A stretch of 64,000 nucleotides of DNA from positions 41,448,440-41,512,439 of the forward strand of contig OX485807.1 in assembly GCA_950295325.1 (NCBI GenBank), given 5' to 3'. A program made the translations under genes and the position numbers. The notes beneath the pieces were generated by a model. That model did no database searches and had not been told where the DNA came from. It was given only the letters and a program-made list of their open reading frames with translations. This stretch comes from Polytrichum commune (taxonomy: Eukaryota > Streptophyta > Polytrichopsida > Polytrichales > Polytrichaceae). Positions 37,138 through 49,397 of this stretch are shown one piece after another; the first letter of the stretch is position 1, and every line of letters starts with the position of its first letter.

Positions 37138-37543
37138 GGGGCCAGTTCACACGGGGTCCCAAGTCCTCAATTCCAATCTACTTGAGGCCAATCCATGTAA
37201 TCTCAGCCGCTGAGAGCATGAAAGTTGGGACTTACCACTTCACACGGGTCCCAAGTCCTTAGTGCCAAGTATGACAAGAATGCCTACATGGTACCATTTC
37301 TTGGAGGTGAGGCTTGGGACTTGTGTTGAGAGTTGGGTCGAGCAACAAAAAGCTAGACCCAACTCTCAACACCAGTCTAGCGAATATTTTTGCATGAAAT
37401 AATCAAAATCCAACTTTATTGATAATTAGCCATATTTTAACGGTTTCTTGAGGCTCAAAAGTGGTGACTTTGCCTCCAAGATGGGACTTGCTAACATGAA
37501 TGGGACTTGAGACTTGGAGTTGCCTCATGTGAACCACCGGCCC
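37138..37543. mobile_element. TIR element distantly like family A (406 bp)
   Basis: The ends are GGGGCCAGTTCACACGGGG and the complement of GGGCCGGTGGTTCACATG, with CTA on the left and TAA on the right. The TIR wording (GGGCC..TTCACA) resembles family A, while the interior does not. It contains a strong hairpin at 37323-37372. Confidence 0.5.
37323..37372. repeat. Hairpin with 21 bp arms
   Basis: Arm GTGTTGAGAGTTGGGTC..GAGC pairs with its inverted copy with one mismatch across a loop of about 8 bases. It lies inside the 37138-37543 TIR element. Confidence 0.7.
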
Positions 37544-38111
37544 TAAGAAGCGCATTTGTGTGATAGACATTCGTTCATTCACACATCCACTTTGAGGGAG
37601 TTGGAGAATATTCGCTCGAGACATGTTGTCATGGCTAATGTTGTACTACTAATTTAACTTAACCTTGGCAATTACACTAGACAAAACCCTAGCGGTGTTG
37701 CTCACTTACCTTTATTAACTCTACATTTCAGTGACTCAGCAATGTATGATGCTTTCCCAATAGTGTATGAGTATAAACTAACCGAACCAATCCTAAGTTA
37801 TGTGCACATTTCTTCCTAGACCGCCAATCACTGCTCTGATGCTTTTAAAAAAGGAAAATGTGACCTCCTTGGGCCATACAAGTACACACGGTTGCTAAAC
37901 TACCCATCTACTTGAACATTTTCAGAGCATAATTATATGCATTATTAATTGCAATAGAACACACCACGTCATATATCACCGACACGTTCATTTTTACATA
38001 TAGCCTCAACATTGTCTACCTTCTTATTGACCACGTTAGGCAACCATCATCTCAAAACACATTGCGAGTAAATCCTCAAACAACATTACAATTAAAAAAG
38101 TCAAAGCCCAT

Positions 38112-39118
38112 ATGAATATCACTAGGAACGGCAGAACAATCAAACTAGCCAAAAAAGGAGCACTACAACTCCATATTATAGAAACACCATTCCACCTCAT
38201 ACGCCATCGAACACTATTTTGGTCCTCCATCCCCCACCCTCTCCCCCCCCCCCTCCCCCACTCGACACAACACAATGGATTAGTTAGAAACCTAAAAAGT
38301 TACACACAAAAAGAATACCAAAGTACGCTTGTATCACGTGCCTCAAGCACAATTCCACGTGTAAAAAAAATGGTTTTCCACCGACAAAATGGCATGTCCT
38401 ATTTTGGGACACACCGTGGATCATGGATGCCCAAACAAAACAAGTATCAAAATTTGGCTAAGGCCGATACTTGGGAAACTACGGAAAAAAATCACACCCT
38501 TAAATAGAGACATCTCCCCATTTTGTAACCTATGCAAACTAGAAGAGAATGATAATTGCCTTCATCTACTATAATGTTGCACAAATAAACACATAAACAA
38601 CCTCCGCACCAACATACATAGCAAGGCAGTACACGCACCAGCCAACACCCTACCGGCCCACCCCACTACAAGATGTTACACATTAATAAACGCATGAAAA
38701 CACCATAACAGAGTGCCCGACAACACCATCCCCTCATGGCTCCTCCCATCCACATGCTATCTCCCAAGATGTAAATGCCCGCTTGACTACGCATGGACAT
38801 TTATGCGTACATGGCACAATGCACATGGCTCAACCACCATTCTCACCGAATGCCAACCTAAAAATTCAAATCTTTGAGTTTACAAATTGCAACGGCAATT
38901 TCTCGCAAGAATCCACCACAAGATAACTGGAAATTCACAACATACTCCTACCTCTACTAACCCAACAATGATGGACGTTTCTCCCCCCAAAAGATCATCA
39001 CCACTAGGATTAGAGGCTCCTTCCATACTGCTTCCATCAAAATTTATCTTGGGTCTCAAAATCCCCAACAATAAAATCCAGAAACTAATGGAAATATTTT
39101 CTCAAATTTCTATTCAAT
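38112..39118 (+). pseudogene. Possible degraded C-terminal region of a non-LTR retrotransposon
   Basis: Shifting frames on the + strand give PFCNLCKLEENDNCLHLL, a stop, then CC. This fits the CxxC..HLLxxC motif found after the reverse transcriptase in some plant LINEs. A later segment reads IPSWLLPSTCYLPRCKCPLD. The stretch is rich in A and C on the + strand, unlike its surroundings. Frameshifts and stops are frequent. No reverse transcriptase core (YADD) was found upstream. The identification rests on one motif and is tentative; an unrelated decayed gene is possible. Confidence 0.3.
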
Positions 39119-40309
39119 AAGTACCCAACACACATCATCCTCAACAAAAGAGAACTTGAAAAAATACAAGCACCGATAGCACTAGAATAACCACTAGATA
39201 TAATATGCATCTAACACTTAATGTATAAGACTACCTCTGGTCCACCTATTGAAAAATAGGCATTAAGCTACCCCCACCATGTGTCCGAATGGACATGGAT
39301 CGGAAGTAGTGAATGGATATCGCATGATCTCTCTTTTCTTTTCTTTTTTGTGGCCCCCTCAGCGGCTAGGCATGCAAATTATTGGAGCACGTTTGCCAAT
39401 ACTTCCTTTTTCTTTTCTTTTCTTTCCTTTTAGAACCTAGAAAATGCATGGCCACCTGGATTTTTTTCATGTCAAGTAGAAAGAAGGTTTCACAGCCAAG
39501 AATCTAATCATCAAGCACTCCATTTGGTTTTGGATACCTCTCAACTATCACCCGGTTCTATGTTGTTGTTGATAAGGTAACTTTGATGCGATAACCCAAC
39601 AACGGTTCCGGTTCCTACTTGTACCCTCCTTTGGTTTTGTAACCCGTGTGAGTCGAGTTCTGGTCCTTAGTTTCCTGCAAAGATCCCACATTCACTGGGA
39701 AAAAAATAAAATAAAATTGAAGCTAATGAAAAACCGTAAACTTAATGTGATTTTTAAATTGATTACTCATTATGTCAATTGCATAACATTATTTAGCTGA
39801 GATTGTACGTTGAGCGGGGTTGGGTGTGAGACCAAAATGGTGCCCACATGTGTGGTTAACTTCAAAAGTTATTTGGAGTTGGTCCTTTTTTTTATTGTGA
39901 TTGCTATTTTAAAACTAAAAAGAGTGTAACCCTTGGGTTTAGTGTGTTGTTGGGTTAACAAGTGATTTACATCATTTGTATGTTGAGAGAGGGTTAGTGT
40001 TAATTAGATTTAGTTAAAGTAGTGGTAGTTAGTACTTTTGTTATTAGAAAAAGGGATGTGAGCTAGGGGGCCTAAGGCTGGGATAGGTGTCCGAATTAGG
40101 TGTGGAGGTTGCCCACATTGGGATCGGGGGTTGGTTGGATTAGGCTCTAGCCTTGTCTGAATCAGGTAAGTGGCAAGCTTGCAGGGCGTGAGAACTCGGA
40201 ATCCTCGGAATGGATCAGCATCGAGATAGGCAGTGCCGGCAACCGCTAAAAAACTCTTGGCTTCTCTTTTCGTCTCTCTCCTTGGAAGTCCCTGGAGAGC
40301 TGAGGCTGG
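39119..40309. other. Gene-free; nothing recognised
   Basis: AT-rich sequence with short TTTTC-type tracts near 39330-39430. Confidence 0.4.
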
Positions 40310-40740
40310 CTCCGAAAGAATGCGAGCTGGGATTAACCCTGGTTCGAAGAAGGTGAGCTGGGATTGAACCCTGGTTTGGAAGAATGCGAGCTGGGATTAA
40401 CCCTGGTTCGGAAGAATGCGAGCTGGGATTGACCCTGGTTCGAAGAATGCGAGTTGGGATTGACCCTGGTTCGAAGAATGCGAGTTGGGATTGCCCTGGT
40501 TCGAAAGAAGGTGAGCTGGGATTGAACCCTGGTTCGAAAAAAGGTGAGCTGGGATTAACCATGGTTCGAAGAATGCGAGCTGGGATTGACCTGGTTCGGA
40601 AGAAGGTTAGCTGGGATTACCCTTGTTCGGAAGAATGCGAGTTGGGATTGAACTCTGGTTCCGAAGGTAGCTAGGATTGAGCATGGGCTCCGAGGTAGGC
40701 GAGCTGGGACGGGGCCTGGTCTCCGAGGGCGATGCTAAGC
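40310..40740. repeat. Minisatellite, 30-33 bp unit, about 13 units
   Basis: The unit is like GAAGAATGCGAGCTGGGATT followed by GAACCCTGGTTC. Units alternate AATGCGAG and AAGGTGAG variants and decay toward the right (40,670 on). Frames on both strands are open but shift between units, so no protein is supported. Confidence 0.88.
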
Positions 40741-42051
40741 TGGGTCACCTGCCCAGTTGACGGGCGATGACGGGCGGCATCCCGGAGCCAAACAACGCAC
40801 AATTATGATCTTACTACCGGGACTGAAGTTCACTTAGTGTAGGGAGGGGGTAGGATTGGTGCTGGGTTATAGTGTAGGCTAGCTAATTGGGCTAAAGGTG
40901 AAGGGTTAGATTAGGGACTTATATTAGAGGGAAGTTAGAAAGCCACTAAGTGTACTTTGGTGATATTAGGAAGTGCACCTTAAGTGGAAATTTGTGTGTG
41001 GTGTTGTGAATTAGTGTGGGGAGTGCAATAAGATAGAAAAGCATTTTTCAGTGCTTGTACTTCCAGTGTGGAACAAACCAATGTGTCAATATCGATGTGG
41101 AATGCGGTGGAAGTTGCTATGGTTGAGGGAGTGGAATTCTGTGAGCAATGAATGTGAGCTCTAGGCCCCCACCCGGACTACGACGCTTAAGGGTGGGTGG
41201 TTTGGCCTCACATTGGGATAAGTCAGATTTTGTTCAAAATTATACGTTGTTTATTCTCACAACATAGCACTGCACTGGCGTATTCATGCTAAAAAACTCG
41301 GGGGAAGTAATGTACTGATATTATTCAAATGGAATGGTTGGTAGCAACTGAATAATGTCATGTGACCTACCTACGTTGTGCAAATGCAAGAACATGTCAA
41401 AGTTATCATTTGTGAATGAACGTGGATCAAATGGTGGGGTGAATTCAAATGGGCCATTCAATGGGGGAAAGAGTGAAGGAGAAAGATAGCTTCGTAATAT
41501 GAAATTTCAATCTAAGATGAACCGGCTCACACATTCGCGTCAATACATGCACATCGATGTTTCTTCTTTATTTATTTATTTAATATATCAGTCAATGTGT
41601 CAAGTAAGTGGGGAAAGATTAATGAACCGGCATGTGTTGGGTTTGGTATATAGGTGAATGTATGGTATCATTAACCTCCCAAGGGTATCACAATTGTAAT
41701 ACCAACCAAATATTGATATATAGTGGGTATCAAAATTGTAATACCAGCCAAATATTGATATTTAGTGGGTACGTCAAAGTGAGGGAATCTTTGTATACCA
41801 AAGTTGTTATTTTGGGTCAAAACCATTCTAACCACATTGATACTAGGATAATTTGATCAGGTTTGAAAGTTCTTGCATGATGTATTATTAATTTTTTTGT
41901 GAAATACACACATGTTACTATAATGAAATTAAAAGTGAAATGCTTGTTATATATGCATGAGTGGTACCAAAACAAAGAAGGTAATAGTAGGTTAACATTG
42001 GTACTATGGGCATTAGTATGATTCAATAAAAGGGAAAAGCTTTCACAAATA
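40741..42051. other. Gene-free; small direct repeat
   Basis: 'gggtatca(c/a)aattgtaataccaaccaaatattgatat' occurs twice in tandem at 41682-41768 (period about 42 bp). Confidence 0.45.
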
Positions 42052-42275
42052 CCTACACTGATTATCCCAATTTGTGTGTGTTATTATTTGGAGTTCTGTG
42101 GTGCTAAATTAGTAATTGAAAATGTAATATTTCACCAAGCAAAGTCATTTATGTTCTATAATGTCCAAACAACTTATTGAACTTTTGTTAGTAAAAGTTG
42201 AACTCATGAGTAATACGTTGGTGCATTGTGTAACTCCGAAAAGGAGCATGCACTAATTGGGATAATTGGTGTAGG
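42052..42275. mobile_element. MITE family G (224 bp)
   Basis: The 25 bp TIRs begin CCTACAC..ATTATCCCAATT and differ at three positions. Related ends occur at about 34112 and 36533 ('gattatcccaatta', 'ctaattgggataat'). No target duplication was recognised. Confidence 0.65.
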
Positions 42276-45000
42276 ATGATCAAAGTTTTTAAAATAAAAT
42301 TTATAAAAGTGAAAGATATCATAAAGAGTCAATGAATATATAGATAGATAGATAGTATTTAGTGTATAAAAAATAAAATGTAACATTTTATACTTTAGGG
42401 CAACAACTATTTTCCTTCACAAATATGGCAGGCCTCACTATACACCCTTTTTTTTTCCCGGGGAAGGATGACGCAATTTAAGGACTAGAAGAATGTACAT
42501 TGTTTTGAGTTTTGTTATTACATGTGGGTTACCCTTGGAGTTAACAAGCCAACTAACATTGTACAAGGCCCCCACAAGGCCATATGTTTTTTTTTTAACA
42601 TGTGTAGTTCAAATAAGGGCACCTTTTATCTCAATTAGTGTGGATCCCCATAAATTTCTATAAATGTTTAACAAGGATACAATATCGTACAAGTCTAGTT
42701 CAACACAAATAGATAGTATACACTTTGTAATATAGAAAAAACACAATGGAAAAAATCTTATGATTCATTTGTGGAAGTCATAATATTGCGTTTTTTTGTG
42801 TGTTTTTTTTTTCAAATAATAATCCACAATATTTGAAATAAATGGTGTAGTATGTTGGACACAAAGGGTCAAAAATATCCTCAATAAACCAACACATGGT
42901 CAAACTCCATAGCAATAGGTAGCTCCAAATGGTCATGGAAACAAAACCGCACATGGACAAGTAATATTGGTGAGAGTAAATATAGTCTACCCTCAAAAGA
43001 GGGCATTAAAGGCAGCATGTACCATCTTGGTCCTAGAGGCCACGATAATAGCAATCCCTCCCAACAGACCGTTCGGGCCATAGTTCCTCTCGTCTCCTTG
43101 GTGAGAGTAAGCCAAAATAGATTTTGTGGATTGAAACAACGATGATCTCATTAAAGTAGAAATCTCTCTCTCAAAATCACCAAAACCATAAGTAACCTTG
43201 TAGAAAATGAAACGATCCCAAGGTTGTTTCTTGCAACAAAAATCTTCCAAACACACCAAAATGAGTCAAAATTGTCCATGCTATTTGGTTATGCCTTTAC
43301 AAAATCCTCATACAACTTTTTGTGTGTGTCAATCAAGCATGCCGTGACCAAGAAATGCATTCCCGAACACACGATGCATGCACCCAATGAAGTCGTTTCA
43401 TGAGTGCTTAAACTAAAGAAATTTTTAAAAATAGACCACATCTATCCATGCAAAAACTTGAAGAGCAAAAGACAAGTTACAAGAGGGACGGGCCCGATGA
43501 GATTGGAGTTGGAAACACGACCCTATGTTACCAAATTTGACCGGGCGCGTATACGTATGTAGGACTAGAGATGCCAAAAAGCATCCATGATAACCGTAAA
43601 GCCATGGGGATAACTTGATGGATGGACTTATGTTATTATATCACATACAAAAAGAAGGGCACATTGGAGGTGGGCTCCAAGTGGGACCAAAACTTTTGTG
43701 CATTATTATTATTGTCATTGGCATGGTGTTCATGGAAAGAGTTAGCAAGATGACATGGAAGCAATGTGAAAAGAGGTTGGGTGCCGGCCACTTGGCGGCC
43801 CGGCAACTAGTCCATAGAGGAAAGTTTGGAGGACTCGAAAAAAGAAATAACTTTGGGAGGACCTTATGCTTGAGTTTTTTTCTTGAGTTTTCTTTTGTTT
43901 TCTTTCGCATTTCTTATTCCATTCGCTCGACCCACAAAACTTCATCCTCATTCTCTTCCCTTCGGTTTATTGTGATCGAACCACATTCATTGCATACCGG
44001 CACAAGGAGGTAAAACAATGAGTGCATGGAAAGGACTCACGTGAGGCGTCTACCATTTGGCCTTTGCCTCATGGCATCAAGCATCGTGTGTTAATGGTTA
44101 GCCCTATTATTATTCTAATATGCCACCACCATGCACACATCTTTACGTCATTTGACCTATTTTTTTTGGCTTTTGTTGAAGTCCATGCCATAAAAACGAT
44201 GGCTACACAATAAATTCGGGTTAACTTATGTTACCTTTTGTTACTTTACACGCCATTTTGATTCTCTCCTCTTAACTTGTGTACATAAGTGCTTCCGCTA
44301 TAGAAAGCATGTGTTTTCACTCACCAAAACTCTTTGGCAAGACACAATGGCACTCACTATTACACATGGCCTCCGTAACCTCCCTCTCCACATTGGCAAT
44401 CGGATTATGTACCCCGATAGTAAGTAAAATAAAATAAAAATCAAAGCACACGAGAATCAAACCAAGTGCATGCAACTTATATATACACATTAACATCCAT
44501 ATGTAATTGTATGCTCAAGATCCCTAAGCAGTGTCTGTTTGTTTTATGGGCTTTGAGAATATAACCGTGAGATGCACAAACCATGTGCATAGAGACTCAA
44601 ATTCACATTGAGCTCCCAACATCCTAGGGTTCATAGTTTCTTAGATATGTTATGCATAATGTTTTCTTATCTTTATGACACCCAAGAAAGGAAAGGAAAC
44701 AAAAGAAACAAAACATCAACATTATGCCACTAACGTGAATAGGGATCTGATTGTCCTATAACTTGTCAAATGGGGTTATCCCATTTGACTGTGTTATAGG
44801 AAATGGGTAACTTGTTGATAAAGAGAAGGGGGCGGGGGTCCTATAACTACCTAACAAACTAAAGACCCATAAACTAAGTTATCTAACTAATTAACCATCC
44901 AATATTCATTAACTAACCATAAGAATTGAGTGACATGCTATTAAAATACACACATGTTTTATCGCATAGAACACATAAATGTTCTTTTCATTACAACCCC
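42276..45000. other. Gene-free; nothing clear
   Basis: It contains a (GATA)n tract near 42341-42355 and the small foldback relative at 44541. A 132-codon frame at 43615-44013 has no recognisable content. Confidence 0.4.
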
Positions 45001-45146
45001 TTCATCCACGATGGATGAGTTCGCCTAGTCACCACGAATCCCTTTGAGTCAGGTACATTTTTGTCGGACAACCGAGAAGTATATTTGTATGCAACAATTA
45101 CCACTCTACATTCAACCTAAAGAAAACTTGTTTCACCAACGCCCTA

Positions 45147-45233
45147 CATCCACATGGATGAGTTTACCTAGACACCATGATGACTTTGGGCTAAGGATTC
45201 AGGGCGTCTATGTAACCTCATCCATCGTGGATG
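45147..45233. repeat. Hairpin with arms of about 30 bp
   Basis: CATCCACATGGATGAG..TAGACACC is inverted as GGCGTCTA..CTCATCCATCGTGGATG. The same 'ccacgatggatgag' phrase occurs singly near 23511, 28301 and 45007, so it is the end motif of a dispersed repeat. Confidence 0.6.
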
Positions 45234-45639
45234 AAGAGACTCCAGTATAGAACAAGCCCCCTTCAAAGTTGAGGGTCAATTCATTCCAGTTGAACCTCTC
45301 TAAACTAATTTAAGATTTCTAATACAAATTCTAGTGTCATATCATTAAGAAAGAGAAGTACTCTTTTAAGGCTGCATGATAGTTCACTACGTTTTCACCT
45401 TCCCAATGGATGAGTTCATGGTAGGCACAGCAAATCCCTTGCCAACACTTTGGGTCAGCTACGTACTGTGGACATAACTGATGGCCTTCCATTGTCATCG
45501 AGATACAGTATTGGATGAAATTCGGGGGAGTAGGTAAAAGGTAACATGGGCAAGGGAAAAAAAAAAAAAAAAAAGTTTAAAAAAAAAAAAACCTTATTGC
45601 CATGTTAAGATTCACCAGGACAAGCAGGAAAGGTAAGGA

Positions 45640-46050
45640 AAGGTGGGGGCGGATAGTAACTGAAGGTATGTGGGTGTTACTTGGCTCCTTTTTCATGTTC
45701 TCCAACTTTTACCACATTATAAGATTTTACACAACAAAGCTCGTGTGGACTTAGCAAATCTACGACGAAACATGTGCAAAAATCGGATTGAAAATCGGAC
45801 TTCTCGTGCTTAGTTATGGGTATCGGAAGTGCGTGCTTGTTAATTTTTTAACTGGGTACATAGGTCCTCCCATATGTGTTCACTATTGAGTGCATGATAA
45901 GTATTTGAAGATATAGTACTATCTTTCTTTAAAAATGTGTCTTTATGATGCTTGCTCTTCGATCTTCAGGGAACCACATACCAATCAAATCTAGGGGTTT
46001 GATTAAGAAAAGTAACCGCATAACACCCGCATACCTTAGGCTTGGCACCC
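45640..46050. repeat. Single-block copy of the 190 bp array repeat
   Basis: It carries 'ttacacaacaaagctcgtgt..cttagcaaatctacgac..ggaagtgcgtgcttgtt' and the downstream 'cgatcttcagggaaccacataccaatc' segment. Confidence 0.6.
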
Positions 46051-46135
46051 AATCCAAAGGTTAGCTTGGCCATCTTTGAGGTAGATGGGTCTTAAATGGT
46101 TGCTTCTTTGGATTAGTTGCGTTCTCGTAGAATAC

Positions 46136-46420
46136 GAAACATGCGATTAGGACACGGGATGGTTAGCGAATCCTAATGAAGGCCATAACCACTTTCTCCA
46201 TAACTTTCAGAGCTCGTGTGAATACCTTATACACCATGAAAGCGAAGATTCTCGTGTTCATTAATTGGTCATATAGGTCCCCTCAATTATATTGGCTGCT
46301 GAGTTTAGAATGTTTTATGTATATAGTCCAATCTATTTTTATCCATATGTATTTTGGGTATCCATTTTGGGAGCAAAAACTTGGTCCCCATACCAGTCAA
46401 TGACAAGTATCTCATTAATT
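46136..46420. repeat. Dispersed repeat related to 5.7-6.2 kb
   Basis: It shares the succession 'acatgcgattag..gttagcgaa', 'agagctcgtgtgaat', 'ggtcatataggtccc' and 'tattttgggtatccatt' with the tandem pair at 5.7-6.2 kb. Confidence 0.6.
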
Positions 46421-47475
46421 GTTATTTAAAGTGAGCATATCTACCTTAGTTGTAAATTGTGATCACGTCATTTCACAACAATTTGGTTCATTAATGTGGC
46501 CCATGAAGTGTGCCAAAGACTTTGGGCTATTCCCACATGACACTTCATGTCACCAAGAAAAAGAAATTGTTTTTTTTAGTGTTGCACCGATGTGAATATG
46601 AGCTCGATATTGACCTTACATTGCTCAAGGGTCAACCCTTGAAACATGGTAGGGTGTAGTGCATTCCTTTTGGAAGTTGGGTTGTTGGCTTCATCTCACT
46701 ATACTATACATGTGATTTAGCACAGTGTGGTCCACACTTGGTGATTATCATTGACCCATGTAGATGATCCATCATCCATTGAATAGCAACCACAAAAGCT
46801 GGTATAAAACACTTGTTGCTACATGACAAATCATGGATGCCATTCTAATCAACATGATGCATCAACTATAACACCATGTTGCATTTGGACATGTAGTATA
46901 ATGGAGACAAAATGAGCATCTTGAAACAATTGTGATAACTAATCTATTCATGATGGCCTCTTTGCTAAGATGCAACTAATGTTTGCATACTCCTTTGACG
47001 ATTAAAGTCGCGTTCTCAACTCTCATGTACACGTAGTTCGTTGCAAAAAATCAAAACCTATAAAATAAATTTATGATAATGCACCCCACTGTCCTTTGTG
47101 TTAGAATGCAATTGCCATTGTTCAAATGCTCCTCTGATGCACTTCAGAGAGTTGCTTATGTAGACAAATAGTGTCATGTTGACAATTAGCAAATGTGACA
47201 CCACTAGACCTCTAGACCTCTAGTTTAAATTGTTTGCCAATAGTGTACATGATAGTAAAAACCACAAACAATGTAGACTGAAGTAAGGTCTTTGATGTTA
47301 TTTGTGGGATTTACCTTTCTAAAAATGAATGTTCGCCTTCATTTTCTATCGACGGCCACAAATACTCTTGGCCTCCGCTTCAACGCGTGAATGATGTCAC
47401 ACAAGTATAATATAATAATGCACGACATCTAATTAGAAAACCGTGCATAACACCCCTTAGGTTAGTCTTTGTGAT
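46421..47475. other. Gene-free; nothing recognised
   Basis: AT-rich sequence without visible inverted or tandem structure. Confidence 0.4.
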
Positions 47476-47701
47476 CAATGATCGGGGAGAGCCAGTAGTT
47501 AGTTACAAATGAACCGGTTGAGTTTGAAAAATAACCAGTTGAAGTTCAAGACTGCAGGAAAATTACCGATCATTTTCGAGGAATTTATAGAATATACCCC
47601 AATTCAATATAGGAAAACCAGAGGATGTCAACATGTAACTGGTTGGACTAGCAAACACTAGGATCTCAACCAATTATGCCCAAAAATCTCCCCGATCATT
47701 G
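47476..47701 (+). mobile_element. hAT-like MITE family B, reference copy (226 bp)
   Basis: A perfect 15 bp TIR, CAATGATCGGGGAGA, is flanked by TTTGTGAT on both sides (47468-47475 and 47702-47709). The CAATG end fits the hAT pattern YARNG, and an 8 bp duplication fits hAT. The interior is rich in AACCGGTTGA-type motifs in inverted arrangement. Confidence 0.85.
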
Positions 47702-47709
47702 TTTGTGAT

Positions 47710-48889
47710 CCCTTTCCAAATGGGGAAGTCCCAAGACTAACCTACCTTGTTGTAGAATCAATTGTTGGTCCACCTCCAAACAATGAACAATACGCAAGCT
47801 AAGTACTGAAAGTGGCCCAACATAAACAAGATGTTATTCTCTTGAAATACCCCAGATTCCCAACACTAGAGATGCAACACCCTAGTGTTGAGTAATGTTA
47901 TGTGACCCATTGCAAAGGGCACGTACCGAGCTTAATTGGCAATGAAAGCAAGCATTATCCTAGCCGTTCATAACATGTTGATGTCGGTGACCAACCCCTC
48001 TCCTTTCCCTCTTCTATTTGGCTAACCTAATAAGTAGTAGAGTTATGCACTATAAGGAAAGGTAGGGATCATCATGGTTTTTGCCGAAGTTATTAACGAG
48101 CCCCTCGTTTGCTGTCCTTATGCTCCTGGTGTAAGTGTCATTCAAGCCCACGAATAAATGGAAAGAGAGATTCTCGTTGACCCGTTTTTAATGGGCTATG
48201 AATGAGCACACCTAGCCTCAAAGCATCGGTTTACCGTCCACCAAATCAACTCACTCACTCACTCACTCATTCATTCATACACTAATTAAAACCCCCTCCG
48301 GAACCCATTAAATCATGAGCTCAAATGATCTCAAATAATGTAATGGCAAAAGGAAATGTCAGGTCTTGACCTTAAGATTCCAAAACCAAGCATTTTGTCA
48401 CGACTTTTCGTGTTTTTCTTGGTTTAATGGACGAAACCACCCGCTTTGCTAAGTTATTCAAAGATTAAGGATTTAAAGACAACGAAGTCGCCACTTTTGA
48501 CGATGGTACAATAAATTTGTGTGTTTATCTCCGCAATCTACTTTCTCGATAAGGAGGTAACTTGCTTCGTAACTCACAAAGTGATCACTCGGTAGGCTTC
48601 TTTGTAGAGTTAAATCACACTATAGCAAGTAAGCCTCAAACGGACACCTTTAACCCTACACCCCCATTTCTCCTATGATATTAAACATGCGATTAACATG
48701 AGATGATTTAGAGAACCTAGGTTGAGGTCATAGCCATTGTCCTCATTATGTTGTGATCCACACCTAAGCCAACCACCACTCAAATATAGGTATCCAATTA
48801 AGATAAGTAAACAAATTAAATCCCCTTACCTCAACATCAAAAAGCTACACTTTAACACTTATTTACATCCATTCCAAATTTATCTATTT
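47710..48889. other. Gene-free; repeat fragment at 48682-48800
   Basis: 'aaacatgcgattaacatgagatgattta' to 'caaatataggtatccaatt' belongs to the family at 5.7-6.2 kb. The rest is not recognised. Confidence 0.4.
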
Positions 48890-49112
48890 TAATTTGTGAT
48901 TATTATTTTTTAATTTTGATACTATTTAATTTTGACTTTCATTAGAACACTACGTCGTAGTCTAAGTCCATTTTACATTAAGATGCATGACCGTGGCTTT
49001 CAGAAAGGGGCATGAATTCTCTTGGAAGTGGCCTTCAGGTTGTTGACCATGAGCACAATACATTGTGAACCATATTTTCTCGCAATCATTGTTTACATGT
49101 GTAAAACGGCCC
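48890..49112. mobile_element. Family E, partial copy
   Basis: It shares the right half and terminus (CATGTGTAAAACGGCCC, then TTA) with the copy at 30660-31131. The left end was not located. Confidence 0.4.
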
Positions 49113-49154
49113 TTAGCTCCACATCCGACCTTTTACCACTCAAATACAAGTGTT

Positions 49155-49397
49155 TTAAGTAACGTGTAATGCATTCGAGGAGTGCATTATGGGGAATAAG
49201 GACATTGTGCAAGGCGGTAGCAGAGTGTAGGTGTCCGTGTTCCCCATAGTGCACTCCCCCAAACACATTGCCGAACATAATGGCCCAAGGCCCAAGGACG
49301 GGTTTCAACGGCTCTGATTGGTTGGAGAAACACAATGCCTTGTCCAAAAGTGCAATGCACTCCGAAATAGGTGGGGTGCATTATGCAAAGTAAGGGT
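49155..49397. mobile_element. Probable TIR element (about 240 bp)
   Basis: The left end has TGTAATGCATTCGAGGAGTGCATTATG and the right end an inverted, expanded form (GTGCAATGCACTCCG..GGGTGCATTATGC). The left arm itself contains a small TAATGCA/TGCATTA hairpin. Confidence 0.4.

Noticed and set aside
40430-40520. tRNA gene suggested by GGTTCGAA
   Set aside because: No acceptor stem, A-box or anticodon arm, and the motif repeats every 31 bp.
40215-40674. Frames of about 100 codons on both strands
   Set aside because: Shadow of the 31 bp minisatellite; the frame shifts between units.
43615-44013. 132-codon frame
   Set aside because: No recognisable domain, low complexity in the second half, and no splice or neighbour support.
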